Notes: generated from the letters alone by a model not told the origin. Counted from the first letter of the stretch, positions 33,425-41,921 are shown. The stretch is 50,717 bases of DNA from Planctomycetota bacterium (GCA_026386955.1 JAPLMQ010000098.1:1-50717); one strand, 5' to 3'. A program made the numbers and translations.

Positions 33425-33875
33425 CGCGAAGCTGCGCGTGCTCTTCCTCTGCACGGGCAACTCCTGCCGCAGCCAGATGGCCGAGGGCTGGGCGCGGTCC
33501 CTCAAGCTCGGGACGATCGAGGCCCATTCCGCGGGCGTCGAGCCGCATGGGATGAATCCCCGCGCGGTCCGCGTCATGGCCGAGGCGGGCGTCGACATCT
33601 CCGGACAGCGCTCCAAGCACGTCGACGAGCTGCGCGGCATTCCCTTCGACTACGTCGTCACCGTCTGCGGCCACGCGAGCGAGGCCTGCCCCGCCTTCCC
33701 CGGCCCGGCCCGGCGCGTCCACGTCGGGTTCGACGACCCGCCCCGTCTCGCGAAGGAGGCCGTCACAGAGGAGGAGGCGCTCGGCCACTACCGCAGGGTC
33801 CGCGACGAAATCCGGGTTTTCATCGAGTCTCTGCCCGGGGCCTTCGCGGAACTTCCGCAGGGAACGGCCCGATGA
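33411..33875 (+). CDS. arsC: Arsenate reductase, thioredoxin-coupled LMW-phosphatase type
   Basis: The P-loop LFLCTGNSCRSQMAEG contains nucleophile Cys14. VVTVCGHASEACPAFPG contributes Cys86 and Cys93, the redox relay of Staphylococcus-type ArsC, and VGFDDPPR supplies the general-acid Asp. It reduces arsenate to arsenite using thioredoxin. The GTG start at 33411 lies within the end of arsR, and its last codons overlap the aquaporin gene by four bases (ATGA). This implies a coupled operon. Confidence 0.9.
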   Translation: MPSVDAKLRVLFLCTGNSCRSQMAEGWARSLKLGTIEAHSAGVEPHGMNPRAVRVMAEAGVDISGQRSKHVDELRGIPFDYVVTVCGHASEACPAFPGPARRVHVGFDDPPRLAKEAVTEEEALGHYRRVRDEIRVFIESLPGAFAELPQGTAR

Positions 33876-34567
33876 GGAAGTGCGCCGCCGAAGCCATGGG
33901 GACGTTCTGCCTGGTCTTCGCCGGGACCGGCGCGGTGGTCGTCAACGACCTCACCGGCGGCGAAGTCTCGCACGTCGGCGTCGCGGTCACGTTCGGCCTG
34001 GTCGTCATGGCGATGATCTACGCCGTCGGCGACGTCTCCGGGGCCCACCTCAATCCCGCGGTGACCCTCGGCTTCCTGCTCGCCCGCCGGGTCGATCCGC
34101 GCCGCGTGCTTCCATACATCCTGAGCCAACTGGCCGGGGCCTTGCTCGCGAGCGCGTTGCTCTATTTCATGTTCGGCAACCGCGCGAGCCTCGGGGCCAC
34201 GATCCCCGTCGGCTCCGCGGGGCAGTCGTTCGTCCTCGAAGCCGTGCTGACGGCCATGCTCATGTTCGTGATCCTCTGCGTCTCGACCGGATCGAAGGAG
34301 GTCGGGACCATGGCGGGCATCGCCATCGGCGGGGTGGTCGCGCTTGAGGCGCTCTTCGCCGGGCCGATCAGCGGCGCCTCGATGAATCCCGCGCGATCGC
34401 TCGCGCCGGCGCTTGTCGGCGGCAACCATGCGGCCCTGTGGGTCTACCTCACGGCCCCGTTCCTGGGCGTCGCGATCGCGGTCCCCGTCTGGTCGCTCAT
34501 CAAAGGCGAACGCGTGAAAGCGGGCCCGGTCGAGCCTGCCACCGACCCCGTGAAGGCCGGATTTTGA
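33872..34567 (+). CDS. MIP/aquaporin channel of the ars operon (AqpS-like)
   Basis: A 231-residue six-helix channel with both NPA boxes: GAHLNPAVTLGFLLARR (near residue 60) and SGASMNPARSLAPALVG (near 172). MGTFCLVFAGTGAVVVND is the typical first helix. It sits directly behind arsR and arsC, as in Sinorhizobium where AqpS replaces ArsB or Acr3. ArsC would make arsenite inside the cell, and the channel would let it run out down its gradient. Its TGA stop is embedded in the -35 hexamer of the next gene. Confidence 0.85.
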   Translation: MRKCAAEAMGTFCLVFAGTGAVVVNDLTGGEVSHVGVAVTFGLVVMAMIYAVGDVSGAHLNPAVTLGFLLARRVDPRRVLPYILSQLAGALLASALLYFMFGNRASLGATIPVGSAGQSFVLEAVLTAMLMFVILCVSTGSKEVGTMAGIAIGGVVALEALFAGPISGASMNPARSLAPALVGGNHAALWVYLTAPFLGVAIAVPVWSLIKGERVKAGPVEPATDPVKAGF

Positions 34568-34592
34568 CCCCTCCGCGCCCCTCGGCTAGCCT
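34564..34592 (+). promoter_or_regulatory. Promoter TTGACC-17 bp-TAGCCT for the 34600 gene
   Basis: TTGACC (34564-34569) contains the stop codon of the aquaporin gene. The 17-bp spacer is ideal, and TAGCCT (34587-34592) ends seven bases before ATG 34600, again without an SD. Confidence 0.5.
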
Positions 34593-34599
34593 CCCGCCC

Positions 34600-35343
34600 A
34601 TGGACATCCTCGACTACGGCCAATCGTTCCTCATGGGCAAATGGACCGAGAACCGCGTGCGGTTCTGGGTCGAGTCGCGCACGCGGATCATCGACGAGCG
34701 TACCGGCCGCACGGAGGACTACATCCAGTGCGCCTCGTGCAAGAGCGAGGACACCTTCGCCACGAAGGACCTCTTCTACGCCGACAACTACGACTTCCTG
34801 CCGATCTTCGGCCCCGAGTTGGGCGTGATCTTCCGCCGCAAGGCCTACATCCATCCCCGATACCGCGACGTCCAACCTGTGAGTGAGATGTGGGGCGGAC
34901 AGGACTACCGCCTGCGCGTCGTGCCCGAGGGCAAGGGCCCCGGCGCGGCGAGGCTGCTCAAGACCACGGCCGAGATCCGTCGGGCCACGCACGAAGGCTG
35001 GCCCTTGGTCGGCCAGACCGAATACGCCGACGCCGCCACCGGCCTGCGGGCGATCCTCGAGCACCCCATCAAGACCATGAACATCCACGACGAGCGCGAC
35101 CTCTATCAGGTGGACACCGGCCCGCTCGCCTTCGCCGACCTCTCCACGCGCCCCGAGCGGCTGGTCGACACGCTCAGCCTCGCCTTCGTCGCCTACAACG
35201 CGCCGGACTGGACCGACGTGGTGATCGAGGCGGCTACGCCGATCGTCGAGGACGGGGCCGAGCGGACCAAGATCCACCACTACTCGAAACGGCAGACGTT
35301 CAAGGCCCAGAACCGCGTCTACGCGTTGGGTGGGCCCAACTAG
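34600..35343 (+). CDS. Conserved-looking hypothetical protein, 247 aa
   Basis: I do not recognise this protein. It is soluble, with no signal peptide. Visible features are MDILDYGQSFLMGKWTENRV, a Cys pair in YIQCASCKSE, aromatic-rich strands (YNFLP-like YDFLPIFGPELGVIFRR) and an Asp/Glu-rich C-terminal half (IVEDGAERTKIHHYSKRQT). It looks like one mixed alpha/beta domain. It is transcribed from its own predicted leaderless promoter and is probably not part of the arsenic operon. Confidence 0.65.
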   Translation: MDILDYGQSFLMGKWTENRVRFWVESRTRIIDERTGRTEDYIQCASCKSEDTFATKDLFYADNYDFLPIFGPELGVIFRRKAYIHPRYRDVQPVSEMWGGQDYRLRVVPEGKGPGAARLLKTTAEIRRATHEGWPLVGQTEYADAATGLRAILEHPIKTMNIHDERDLYQVDTGPLAFADLSTRPERLVDTLSLAFVAYNAPDWTDVVIEAATPIVEDGAERTKIHHYSKRQTFKAQNRVYALGGPN

Positions 35344-35354
35344 CCGGCTGCGGA

Positions 35355-35744
35355 TTATTGCGGGAGCGGCTCGACGCTCACCCGCAACGGCAGGGCGCCG
35401 CGGGTTCTCTTTCGCGGATCGGCCCCGCACGACTTGAGCTGGTCCGCCTTGAACTCAGCGACCTCGAGACTCCCGGTCCACACCGCTGCTCGGCCGGTCA
35501 CGTGGGCCTTGAGCATCAACGTGATCGATTTCATTCGGCCGTAGTTGAACACCTTCCGGAGAGCCCCGACGACGTGGTCCATCCCGTTGATGTCGTCGTT
35601 GTGGAGCAGGACGACATGGGGCGGCTGCCGTTTGGTGCGAGTCTCCGTTCGTGGCTTGCGTTTGGTCTCCGCCGTGGGCGGCGGGCCGGTCTCGATGGGT
35701 TCGGCAGTCTCGGCGGGAACCGTGGTCGCTTCGGTCGCTGGCAT
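35355..35744 (-). CDS. clpS: ClpS-like adaptor of the Clp protease
   Basis: After a Thr/Pro/Glu-rich disordered N-terminus of about 38 residues comes HVVLLHNDDINGMDHVVGAL, the ClpS signature with the NDD substrate-pocket residues, then MLKAHVTGRAAVWTGSLEVA. The pocket histidine (KAHxxG) and the final strand LPLRVSVEPL are present. ClpS delivers N-degron substrates to ClpA or ClpC. The protein is longer than E. coli ClpS because of both tails. ATG 35744 is preceded by an AGGGGG ribosome-binding site. A TATAAT on the minus strand at 35833-35828 may be its -10 box. Confidence 0.85.
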   Translation of the reverse strand: MPATEATTVPAETAEPIETGPPPTAETKRKPRTETRTKRQPPHVVLLHNDDINGMDHVVGALRKVFNYGRMKSITLMLKAHVTGRAAVWTGSLEVAEFKADQLKSCGADPRKRTRGALPLRVSVEPLPQ

Positions 35745-35902
35745 GGTGGTGCCCCCTTGGAGCGACGGCCCGCTGCAGATGGCTGCACGCCCCGTTGCGC
35801 CGGATCGGTGAAGTCGATGCGATCTCAATTATACTTCCCCCGTGGTCGTGCCCGCGATGGAAACTCGTCGTGCGGCCACCGACCATGTGGGATCGAAGCG
35901 AC

Positions 35903-36511
35903 ATGGAGACAGGCAGGCTCGAGGCCTTCAGCGACGGCGTCATCGCGATCATCATCACCATCATGGTGCTCGAGATGAAGGTCCCGCATTCGACGGAGCT
36001 CGAGGCCCTGCGCCCGATCGTCCCGGTCCTGCTCAGTTACACGCTGAGCTTCATCTACGTCGGCATTTACTGGAACAACCACCATCACCTCTTCATGGCC
36101 GCGGAGAAGGTCAACGGCGGCATCCTCTGGGCCAACCTGCATCTGCTCTTCTGGCTCTCGCTCATTCCGTTCGTCACCGGGTGGGTGGGGGAGAACCACC
36201 TGTCGTCGATCCCGGCAGCCCTCTACGGTGTGGTGCTGCTGATGGCGGCGATCGCGTACTACGTCCTGCAGCTGGTCATCGTCTCGAGCCACGGGCGGAA
36301 TTCGATGATCGCCGAGGCGCTCGGGGCCGACTTCAAGGGCAAGGTCTCGCCGGTGATCTACCTCGCGGCCATCCCGTTCGCGTTCGTCAGCCCGTGGATC
36401 GCCCACGGGCTCTACGTGGTGGTGGCGATGATGTGGCTGGTGCCCGACCGCCGGCTGGCCCGGGCGATCGAGGCCTGCGAGGCGGGGAAGGCGAATGAGC
36501 CGAAGAGGTGA
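35903..36511 (+). CDS. TMEM175-family potassium-channel-like protein
   Basis: METGRLEAFSDGVIAIIITI is the defining N-terminus of bacterial TMEM175 proteins, where the FSDG motif and Ile gate line the K+ pore. About six helices follow (LLSYTLSFIYVGIYWNNHHH, LHLLFWLSLIPFVTGW, ALYGVVLLMAAIAYYVLQLV, VIYLAAIPFAFVSPWIAH and GLYVVVAMMWLV). Bacterial members are tetrameric leak channels for potassium. ATG 35885 would add six residues. ATG 35903 was chosen because it gives the family-standard start. Confidence 0.8.
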   Translation: METGRLEAFSDGVIAIIITIMVLEMKVPHSTELEALRPIVPVLLSYTLSFIYVGIYWNNHHHLFMAAEKVNGGILWANLHLLFWLSLIPFVTGWVGENHLSSIPAALYGVVLLMAAIAYYVLQLVIVSSHGRNSMIAEALGADFKGKVSPVIYLAAIPFAFVSPWIAHGLYVVVAMMWLVPDRRLARAIEACEAGKANEPKR

Positions 36512-36559
36512 ACGGGCGATGGCGGCGTTGCTCGACGCAGCGGCCGCGGCCCCGCGCCG

Positions 36560-36565
36560 TAGAAT
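36560..36565 (+). promoter_or_regulatory. -10 box TAGAAT, six bases before the DciA-like ATG
   Basis: TAGAAT-GACAGC-ATG with no SD, the same geometry as the other putative leaderless genes here. Confidence 0.5.
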
Positions 36566-36571
36566 GACAGC

Positions 36572-37024
36572 ATGCCCGATCCGGACACCCCGAAATCCCC
36601 CGGAAGCCCCGGCAACCCCGACCCGCACGATGCCCGGCTTGGCCGGCTGCGGCAGTGGCGCAACCGCCCCGAGCGCGACGTCTCGATGCGGTTCCTCGCG
36701 ACTTATTTCAAGCAGGAGGTCGAGCGCCCGCACAAGCAGCTTGGGGCCTTGGGCGATGTCTGGCGGAGCCTTGTCCCCGCCGATATGGTCGGCCACACCC
36801 GCCTCGAATCGCTCGCGCGGGGGATCCTCCGCGTGACCGTCGATTCGAGCAGCCGGCTGTATCAGCTCGACCGGCTGCTGCGGGCAGGGCTCGAGCAGCA
36901 GATCATCCAGGCCCACCGCGGCCCGTCCTTCCGCCGCATCCAACTCCGCGTCGCGGGCGACGGGCGCGGGGAGCCGAGGGGCAAAGTGGGCCCGCCGCAG
37001 CGCGACGGGGAGGACGACCGCTGA
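36572..37024 (+). CDS. DUF721/DciA-like protein, putative replicative helicase loader
   Basis: The 150-residue protein has a Pro/Asp-rich disordered start and a core reading LGALGDVWRSLVPADMVGHT, RGILRVTVDSSSRLYQLD and LLRAGLEQQI with IQLRVAGDG. The W-x-x-hydrophobic-V and HT pattern with a following SSS-W/L strand is the DUF721 signature. DciA proteins load DnaB in bacteria without DnaC or DnaI. The C-terminal tail is Gly/Arg/Asp-rich. Placement beside a TMEM175 gene gives no further clue. Confidence 0.75.
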   Translation: MPDPDTPKSPGSPGNPDPHDARLGRLRQWRNRPERDVSMRFLATYFKQEVERPHKQLGALGDVWRSLVPADMVGHTRLESLARGILRVTVDSSSRLYQLDRLLRAGLEQQIIQAHRGPSFRRIQLRVAGDGRGEPRGKVGPPQRDGEDDR

Positions 37025-37109
37025 CGACGCCTGCGGAAACGATGCAGAGGCCAGCCAAAGGCGGCGCCACGCGCCAACGGCCGCCTCGCGCCGACGCGGG
37101 CCAAATCGC

Positions 37110-37115
37110 TATCGT
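37110..37115 (+). promoter_or_regulatory. Weak -10-like TATCGT, six bases before ATG 37122
   Basis: It fits the six-base spacing of the other leaderless candidates but matches the -10 consensus at only four positions. Confidence 0.3.
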
Positions 37116-37121
37116 ATCGCC

Positions 37122-37913
37122 ATGATTCGTCGGCTCCGTCAACTTGATGTCCCGAGCTTGGCCGTCGTCGTGCTCTGCGCGATGGTTGCGATCGGCGCGA
37201 TGCCCGGTTGCTCCGGACCGGGCCCGGTCGCCGCCACCCGGCCCGCGGCGAGCCAGCCCGCGCCGACGGTCGACGCGCCGGCCGCCACCGCACCCGCCCG
37301 GCCGTCGGTCACGATCGCCGCGACGCAGCCCGTGAAGGGGGCCGACCTTTTCCCGCTCCGCAAGGCCGCGGGGATGTACGACATCACCCGCGACGACAAA
37401 CTCACGCCCGGCGTCCCCTACAAGCTCGAGCCCGACGCCGCGAACGGGTGGACCCTCGCCATCGGCGACCTCCGCGTGGTCAACCTCCGGCTAGACCCCG
37501 ACGGAAGCGTGCTGGTCACCCGCGAGGACGAACTGGGCGACAACCTCTCGGTGACCTACACCCCGGCGATCCGCATGCTGCCCGCGACGCTCACGCCCAG
37601 CCAGCCGCAGGAGTTCGACTGCCAATTGGTCGTCCGCAGCATGAAGGACCAGTCGGTGCGCGACAAGGGCGACTGCCGCTACACGGTGGAGTACCTCGGG
37701 ACGCAGCAGGTGCAGACGCCCGCGGGCGAGTTCACCGCGGCGATGGTGCGCACGACCCGGCAGATGAACCTCAACCTCGCGAGCGTGCGGGTGACGATGC
37801 TCACGGCCTACGTGCCGGAGAAGGGCGTCGTCGTCCAGCGCGTCGAGGAGGTCCGCCGCATGCTGGGGCTCTTCTCCTCGAAGTCGAGCGAGGAATCGCG
37901 CTTGGCGCGATGA
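37122..37913 (+). CDS. Putative lipoprotein, 263 aa
   Basis: The N-terminus has a hydrophobic segment LAVVVLCAMVAIGAMPGC ending in a lipobox cysteine, so the protein is probably anchored in a membrane. A long Ala/Thr/Pro-rich linker reaches to about residue 68. A beta-rich domain follows (GPYKL-like GVPYKLEPDAANGW, LVTREDELGDNLSVTYTP, CRYTVEYLGTQQVQTPAGEF, GVVVQRVEEVRRMLG). The pattern YxVxYLGxxxVxTPAGxF is reminiscent of DUF3108-type or LolA-like periplasmic domains, but I cannot assign it. It ends next to a strong hairpin. Confidence 0.7.
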   Translation: MIRRLRQLDVPSLAVVVLCAMVAIGAMPGCSGPGPVAATRPAASQPAPTVDAPAATAPARPSVTIAATQPVKGADLFPLRKAAGMYDITRDDKLTPGVPYKLEPDAANGWTLAIGDLRVVNLRLDPDGSVLVTREDELGDNLSVTYTPAIRMLPATLTPSQPQEFDCQLVVRSMKDQSVRDKGDCRYTVEYLGTQQVQTPAGEFTAAMVRTTRQMNLNLASVRVTMLTAYVPEKGVVVQRVEEVRRMLGLFSSKSSEESRLAR

Positions 37914-37946
37914 CCCATTGATCGAGGTCGATGCGTCGCGCGGCGA

Positions 37947-37977
37947 GAAATCCCAGGCACGCGGCGCCTGGGATTTC
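37947..37977. terminator. Hairpin (CCCAGGC family) between convergent genes
   Basis: GAAATCCCAGGC pairs perfectly with GCCTGGGATTTC around a seven-base loop. It lies between the convergent lipoprotein gene and recR and could stop transcription from both sides, although the T-run is short. Related hairpins are at 41956-41983 and 43408-43451. Confidence 0.55.
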
Positions 37978-37985
37978 GTTCGCAT

Positions 37986-38624
37986 TCACGACATCTCCTG
38001 GCGACCCTGGATCGCATCCGCGAGCACGGCCTTGCTCACGGCCTCCAGGCTCACCCCCGTGGGCAGGCCCCGGGCCAGCCGGGAGACCTTCATCTTCAGC
38101 TTCGCCAGGCGCGAGGCGAGGTACATCGACGTGCCGTCGCCCTCGAGGTTGGGGTTGGTGCCGAGGATGACTTCGCGGATCGGCGTCGTCCCCGCCCCGG
38201 CGTCGGGCATGTGCGAGACCTCGACCCGCTTGACCAGCGCGTCGATGTTCAGTTCGCCCGGGCCGACGCCCTCCAGGGGCGAGAGCCTGCCCATCAGGAC
38301 GTGGTAGGTCCCGCGGTACATGCCGGTGGTCTCGAGGCTGACGACGTCGCTGGGCTGCTCGACGACGAGGACCAGGCCGCGGTCGCGCTGCGGGTCGGCG
38401 CAGATCGGGCAGGGGTCGGACTCGGTGAGGTTGAAGCAGATCGAGCAGTGGTGGACGTTGGCCTTGAGGTCGCGGATGGCGGCGGCGAGGTCGAAGGAGT
38501 CCTCGGGCGACTGCTTGAGCAGGTGGAAGGCGATGCGCTCGGCCGAACGCTTGCCGATCCCGGGCAGACGCGTGAGCTGCTGGATGAGCCGGTTCATCGC
38601 GGAGGTGTGGGAGGCTTGGGACAT
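37986..38624 (-). CDS. recR: Recombination mediator RecR
   Basis: A helix-hairpin-helix (LTRLPGIGKRSAERIAFHLL), the Cys4 zinc finger CSICFNLTESDPCPIC, the Toprim domain (LVLVVEQPSDVVSLETTG, YHVLMGRLSPLEGVGP) and the C-terminal Walker-B-like strand (VSRLARGLPTG) are all present. RecR acts with RecO and RecF to load RecA on gapped DNA. At 212 residues it is slightly longer than E. coli RecR because of its tail. The ATG is six bases after a TAAGAT box, with no SD. The common dnaX and ybaB neighbours are absent. Confidence 0.95.
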   Translation of the reverse strand: MSQASHTSAMNRLIQQLTRLPGIGKRSAERIAFHLLKQSPEDSFDLAAAIRDLKANVHHCSICFNLTESDPCPICADPQRDRGLVLVVEQPSDVVSLETTGMYRGTYHVLMGRLSPLEGVGPGELNIDALVKRVEVSHMPDAGAGTTPIREVILGTNPNLEGDGTSMYLASRLAKLKMKVSRLARGLPTGVSLEAVSKAVLADAIQGRQEMS

Positions 38625-38630
38625 GGGGGA

Positions 38631-38636
38631 ATCTTA
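38631..38636 (-). promoter_or_regulatory. -10 box TAAGAT, six bases before the recR ATG
   Basis: The minus strand reads TAAGAT-TCCCCC-ATG. No SD is present. Confidence 0.5.
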
Positions 38637-38674
38637 GCCGGGGGAAGGCGTGGGCGCGTGGTGCGGACGGCCTT

Positions 38675-38861
38675 TTGTAGGGTGGCGCTGAGCGTACTCG
38701 CGAAGCCCACCGGCGCGACGTGTGTGGCCGTGGAATCCTCCAAGTGAACGGATCGGCCGCGATGGGCTTGCGTGGGAGACGATCGCATCGACACGCGCCT
38801 TGTTTGACCGGGCGCCCAACCGTTGGGCTTCGCGGAGTACCGCTCAGCACCACCCTACAAG
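38675..38861. repeat. Inverted repeat doublet, family 5 (TTGTAGGGTGG arms)
   Basis: The left arm starts TTGTAGGGTGGCGCTGAGCG (38675-38711). The right arm (38822-38861) is its reverse complement with small differences, for example GGTACTCC against CGTACTCG. The spacer is about 110 bp. A partial arm recurs at 50578-50603. Confidence 0.85.
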
Positions 38862-38881
38862 ACATCGCGATCCGCGGAGCC

Positions 38882-41050
38882 TCACCCCACATTGAGGTTC
38901 GTGAGCATCTCCGCCAGCTCCTGCCGCTTCGCGTCGATCTGCTTCTGCAGGTCGGCCACCGCCTTTTGGATCTCCTCGATGCGCGTCTCCTGCGTGTTGA
39001 GCTTCTCAAGGTAACGTTTGCCCAGCGTCGAGTCGCGCCCGCTGGTCTCGATGTTCTTGCGCAGGCGGTCCTGCTCCTGGGTGATCTGGGCCAGCTCGTT
39101 GCGCAGGTTCTGCTGTTGGATCTGCAGTTCGACCTGCTGCCGCTTCACCGCGATCACCTTCGCCAGCGCGTCGCGCACGGCCGGGTCGATCTGTCCCGCC
39201 TTGCTGAAGACCACCAGCGCGTCGACCGGGTAGTCGAGCAGCGCGATCGCCTCGCTGACGGGCTGCTGCTCCTTGACGACGAAGCTGGCGGTCTTGCTCG
39301 CCTCGACGTTGACCAGGAAGCGGTAAAGCTGCGGCGTCTTCTCCTCGAACTTCGCGGGTTCCAGCAGGTTCCGCCCGTTGATGAACGGGTGCTCGACGAC
39401 GATTTTCTTCGCCACGTCGGCCTTGTTCTTGATCAGGTAAGTCTGGCTGAAGACGTTGAGACGGACGATCTGCAGGACGCCGCGGATGATCTTGCCCCCG
39501 GTGAGCTGGCTCTCGTTGCTCACCGAGGGGTCGACGGTGACGGCGAGGTCCATCGCGTAGCTGATGAGGCGCTTGTCGCCCGGGGAGAGGAAGTCGATCA
39601 TCGCGTCGCCGGCGTAGGTCCCGCCGTCGAAGACGGTGATCGGCCCGCCGAGCATCTTGAGGTTGGTGTCGTTGGTGAGGTAGACGCCGTTGAGCGGGCG
39701 GTTGGGCATGACGCCCTGGTTGTAGATGCTGACCTTCTCAGCCGTGATCGGGCTGGAGATGATCGGGAGCATGGCCGAGCGGCGGCGGGGCATGTCGACC
39801 TTGCTGGCGAGGGTGTACTTGAAGAGCTCGCCGACGGAGACGCCCGAGGCGATCTGCTGGGCCGCCTGCTGGAGTGCGACGCCGGAGCTTGCGGCGGAGG
39901 AGAGATCGTCCATCATCATTCCGCCGCGGGCCGCCATCATCGGCGCGGGGGCCGCGGGCCTTCCGGGCGCGTTCATCTCCCGCCGGGCCGCCGCCTTGCC
40001 CGCCATCATCGGCGCGCCGTTGGCGTTGTCCGCCCCCAATGCCTCGGCCTTCTCGGCCAGCGCGATCCCTTCCTCATAGATCCGCGGCTGCAGCGAGGCG
40101 TACATCGGCGGCTTGACGTTCGGGCGCGGCATGTAGAGCGGCGTGTACAAATCCATCGTGAAGCTGATCGGCCGCCCGGAGACGAGCGAGAGCTGCACCG
40201 CGTTCCAGTCCGACTCCGAGGTGTTCTCCACCAGCGACCAGCCTTGGATCAACGGCTTCTGGGCCGAGAGGTCGAGCCGGTACGACGTCTTCCAGACCGG
40301 CGTCTCGATGAGATAGCCCACGCGGACCTGCCGCTTCCCCTGCCCGGCGAAGCGGATCTCCACCGGCTTGCTCTCCGTGTCGCGCGACGTCGCCAGCAGC
40401 GCGAGGGCCTTGTTCAGCTCCTGCTGCAGGTGGTTGTCGGCCAGCGCGATGTTCGACACGGTCGAGAGCGGGATCGAGCGCATGCCCGTCTCGGTCGCGA
40501 GGGTCAGGATGAACTCGGTGACTTGGGCCGGGGGCTGCCCGACGACCTTGGTCTGCTCGTCGAGGCTGACGATCGAGCCGGCGATCTTCTCGGTGGTGGT
40601 GACGATCACCTGTACGCCGCGGAGCTGGCGGAGCAGGTCGGGAAAGGAGGGGCTGCCGCTGAGGTCGACGCCGAAGCCCTTGAGCGAGCGGGCGACGGGG
40701 TCGTTGCTCGGGTAGTTCACCGACGTCACGGCTCCGCCGCCCTCATCGAGCACGATCATGCTCTTGAGGACGTCGTTGATCTGGTCGGTCTTGAAGCGCA
40801 GGCGGAGCACCGCTCCGCCGTCGACTTCGCCGGTGTGCTCGAAGTAGCCCACGCCGCTGGAGAAGAGGACGGCCTTGGTGACGGGGAGATCGACCACGGG
40901 GAGGTCGGCCGCGGGCTTGGCAGGCGCGGGCGGAAGCGGGGCCTGCGCCTGCGCCGCCGCGGGAATCACCGCGGGGGCGATGGGGGCGAGCGAGACCAAG
41001 GCGCCGACCAGGGCGAGGCCGAGCGAGCGGGGCGAGGTGATCGGGGGCAT
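38882..41050 (-). CDS. DUF4139-domain secreted protein, 722 aa
   Basis: A signal peptide (LGLALVGALVSLAPIAPAVI) is followed by VTKAVLFSSGVGYFEHTGEV, the DUF4140-like opening strand. The DUF4139 region is WKTSYRLDLS plus WSLVENTSESDWNAVQLSLV, with VGYLIETPVW just before it. An Ala/Met-rich disordered insert lies near residues 325-385. The last 120 residues form a coiled coil (VKRQQVELQIQQQNLRNELA, DQKQ-like ADLQKQIDAKRQELAEM). It is probably an envelope protein of unknown role. The SD AAGGAG sits five bases before ATG 41050. Confidence 0.85.
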   Translation of the reverse strand: MPPITSPRSLGLALVGALVSLAPIAPAVIPAAAQAQAPLPPAPAKPAADLPVVDLPVTKAVLFSSGVGYFEHTGEVDGGAVLRLRFKTDQINDVLKSMIVLDEGGGAVTSVNYPSNDPVARSLKGFGVDLSGSPSFPDLLRQLRGVQVIVTTTEKIAGSIVSLDEQTKVVGQPPAQVTEFILTLATETGMRSIPLSTVSNIALADNHLQQELNKALALLATSRDTESKPVEIRFAGQGKRQVRVGYLIETPVWKTSYRLDLSAQKPLIQGWSLVENTSESDWNAVQLSLVSGRPISFTMDLYTPLYMPRPNVKPPMYASLQPRIYEEGIALAEKAEALGADNANGAPMMAGKAAARREMNAPGRPAAPAPMMAARGGMMMDDLSSAASSGVALQQAAQQIASGVSVGELFKYTLASKVDMPRRRSAMLPIISSPITAEKVSIYNQGVMPNRPLNGVYLTNDTNLKMLGGPITVFDGGTYAGDAMIDFLSPGDKRLISYAMDLAVTVDPSVSNESQLTGGKIIRGVLQIVRLNVFSQTYLIKNKADVAKKIVVEHPFINGRNLLEPAKFEEKTPQLYRFLVNVEASKTASFVVKEQQPVSEAIALLDYPVDALVVFSKAGQIDPAVRDALAKVIAVKRQQVELQIQQQNLRNELAQITQEQDRLRKNIETSGRDSTLGKRYLEKLNTQETRIEEIQKAVADLQKQIDAKRQELAEMLTNLNVG

Positions 41051-41170
41051 GCCGTCTCCTTGATGATGCGTGGGGGCGTGGACGATCCGAAGGCGTTGTG
41101 GCGTACGTAGTTTAGACACGCGAGAGGGGCCACGGTTCCCAGCGGGGAAGAAGAATTCCCTCTCTTCTCC

Positions 41171-41414
41171 CATCAGACGAAGTCTGATCAGAGCCGGACT
41201 CTGTGAGTCCGTTGATCAGGCGCAAGGCGGTACTCCGCCGCGCGCGACGTGCCGCACTCGCGGGGGTGGTCCGATGAAAGGCGCTGCGTGAGCGCGGATG
41301 TTTCCGGGGTTTCCAGAGCTTCCGCAGCACTCATGAAGACATGCGAGCGGAGTACCGCTTTCGCCCGAGCTTACGGACACACAGTGTCCGGCTCTGATCA
41401 GACTTCGCCTGATG
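41171..41414. repeat. Inverted repeat doublet, family 6, 67-bp arms
   Basis: The left arm (41171-41237) begins CATCAGACGAAGTCTGATCA and ends with a GGCGGTACTCCG hairpin. The right arm (41348-41414) is its imperfect reverse complement. The spacer is exactly 110 bp, close to that of family 5. Each arm contains smaller palindromes (CGGACTctgtgAGTCCG and GGACACacaGTGTCC). Confidence 0.8.
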
Positions 41415-41465
41415 CGACAAAGACCCGACGTCAGCCCCACATCGCCACTCCTCGCCTTTCCCGCC

Positions 41466-41921
41466 TCACCCCGGCATCTCCGCGGAATCCAGCCAGATCG
41501 TCACCGGGCCGTCGTTGTGGATCTCCACCTGCATGTGGGCCCCGAACACCCCGCGCCCCACCGGCGCGACGCCCAGCGCCGCGAGCTTGGCGGCGAAGGC
41601 GTCGACCAACGGGCTGGCGACCTCCGGCCGGGCGGCGTCGGTGAAGCTCGGGCGGCGACCTTTCCGCGCGTCGGCATAGAGCGTGAACTGCGAGACGACC
41701 AACGCCCCGCCCGCGACATCGAGCAGCGAGCGATTGAACTTGCCCTCGTCGTCGTTGAAGATCCGCAGGTTGGCGACCTTGTCGGCCAAGCGGTCGACCT
41801 GGGCCTGCGTGTCGGCGGCCCCGATGCCCACGAGGATCGCGAGGCCCGGGCCGATGGAGCCGGTGACCACGCCGTCGACGGTGACGGAGGCGCGGGAGAC
41901 GCGTTGGAGAAGAAGTCGCAT
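41466..41921 (-). CDS. dtd: D-aminoacyl-tRNA deacylase
   Basis: DTD removes D-amino acids and glycine mischarged on tRNA. The family start [17 protein letters not shown] is intact. The two active-site motifs are also intact: [20 protein letters not shown] (SQxTL) and [17 protein letters not shown] (NxGPVT, here NDGPVT). At 151 residues it is the usual length. The gene lies alone between a repeat doublet and a hairpin. Confidence 0.95.
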   Translation of the reverse strand: MRLLLQRVSRASVTVDGVVTGSIGPGLAILVGIGAADTQAQVDRLADKVANLRIFNDDEGKFNRSLLDVAGGALVVSQFTLYADARKGRRPSFTDAARPEVASPLVDAFAAKLAALGVAPVGRGVFGAHMQVEIHNDGPVTIWLDSAEMPG

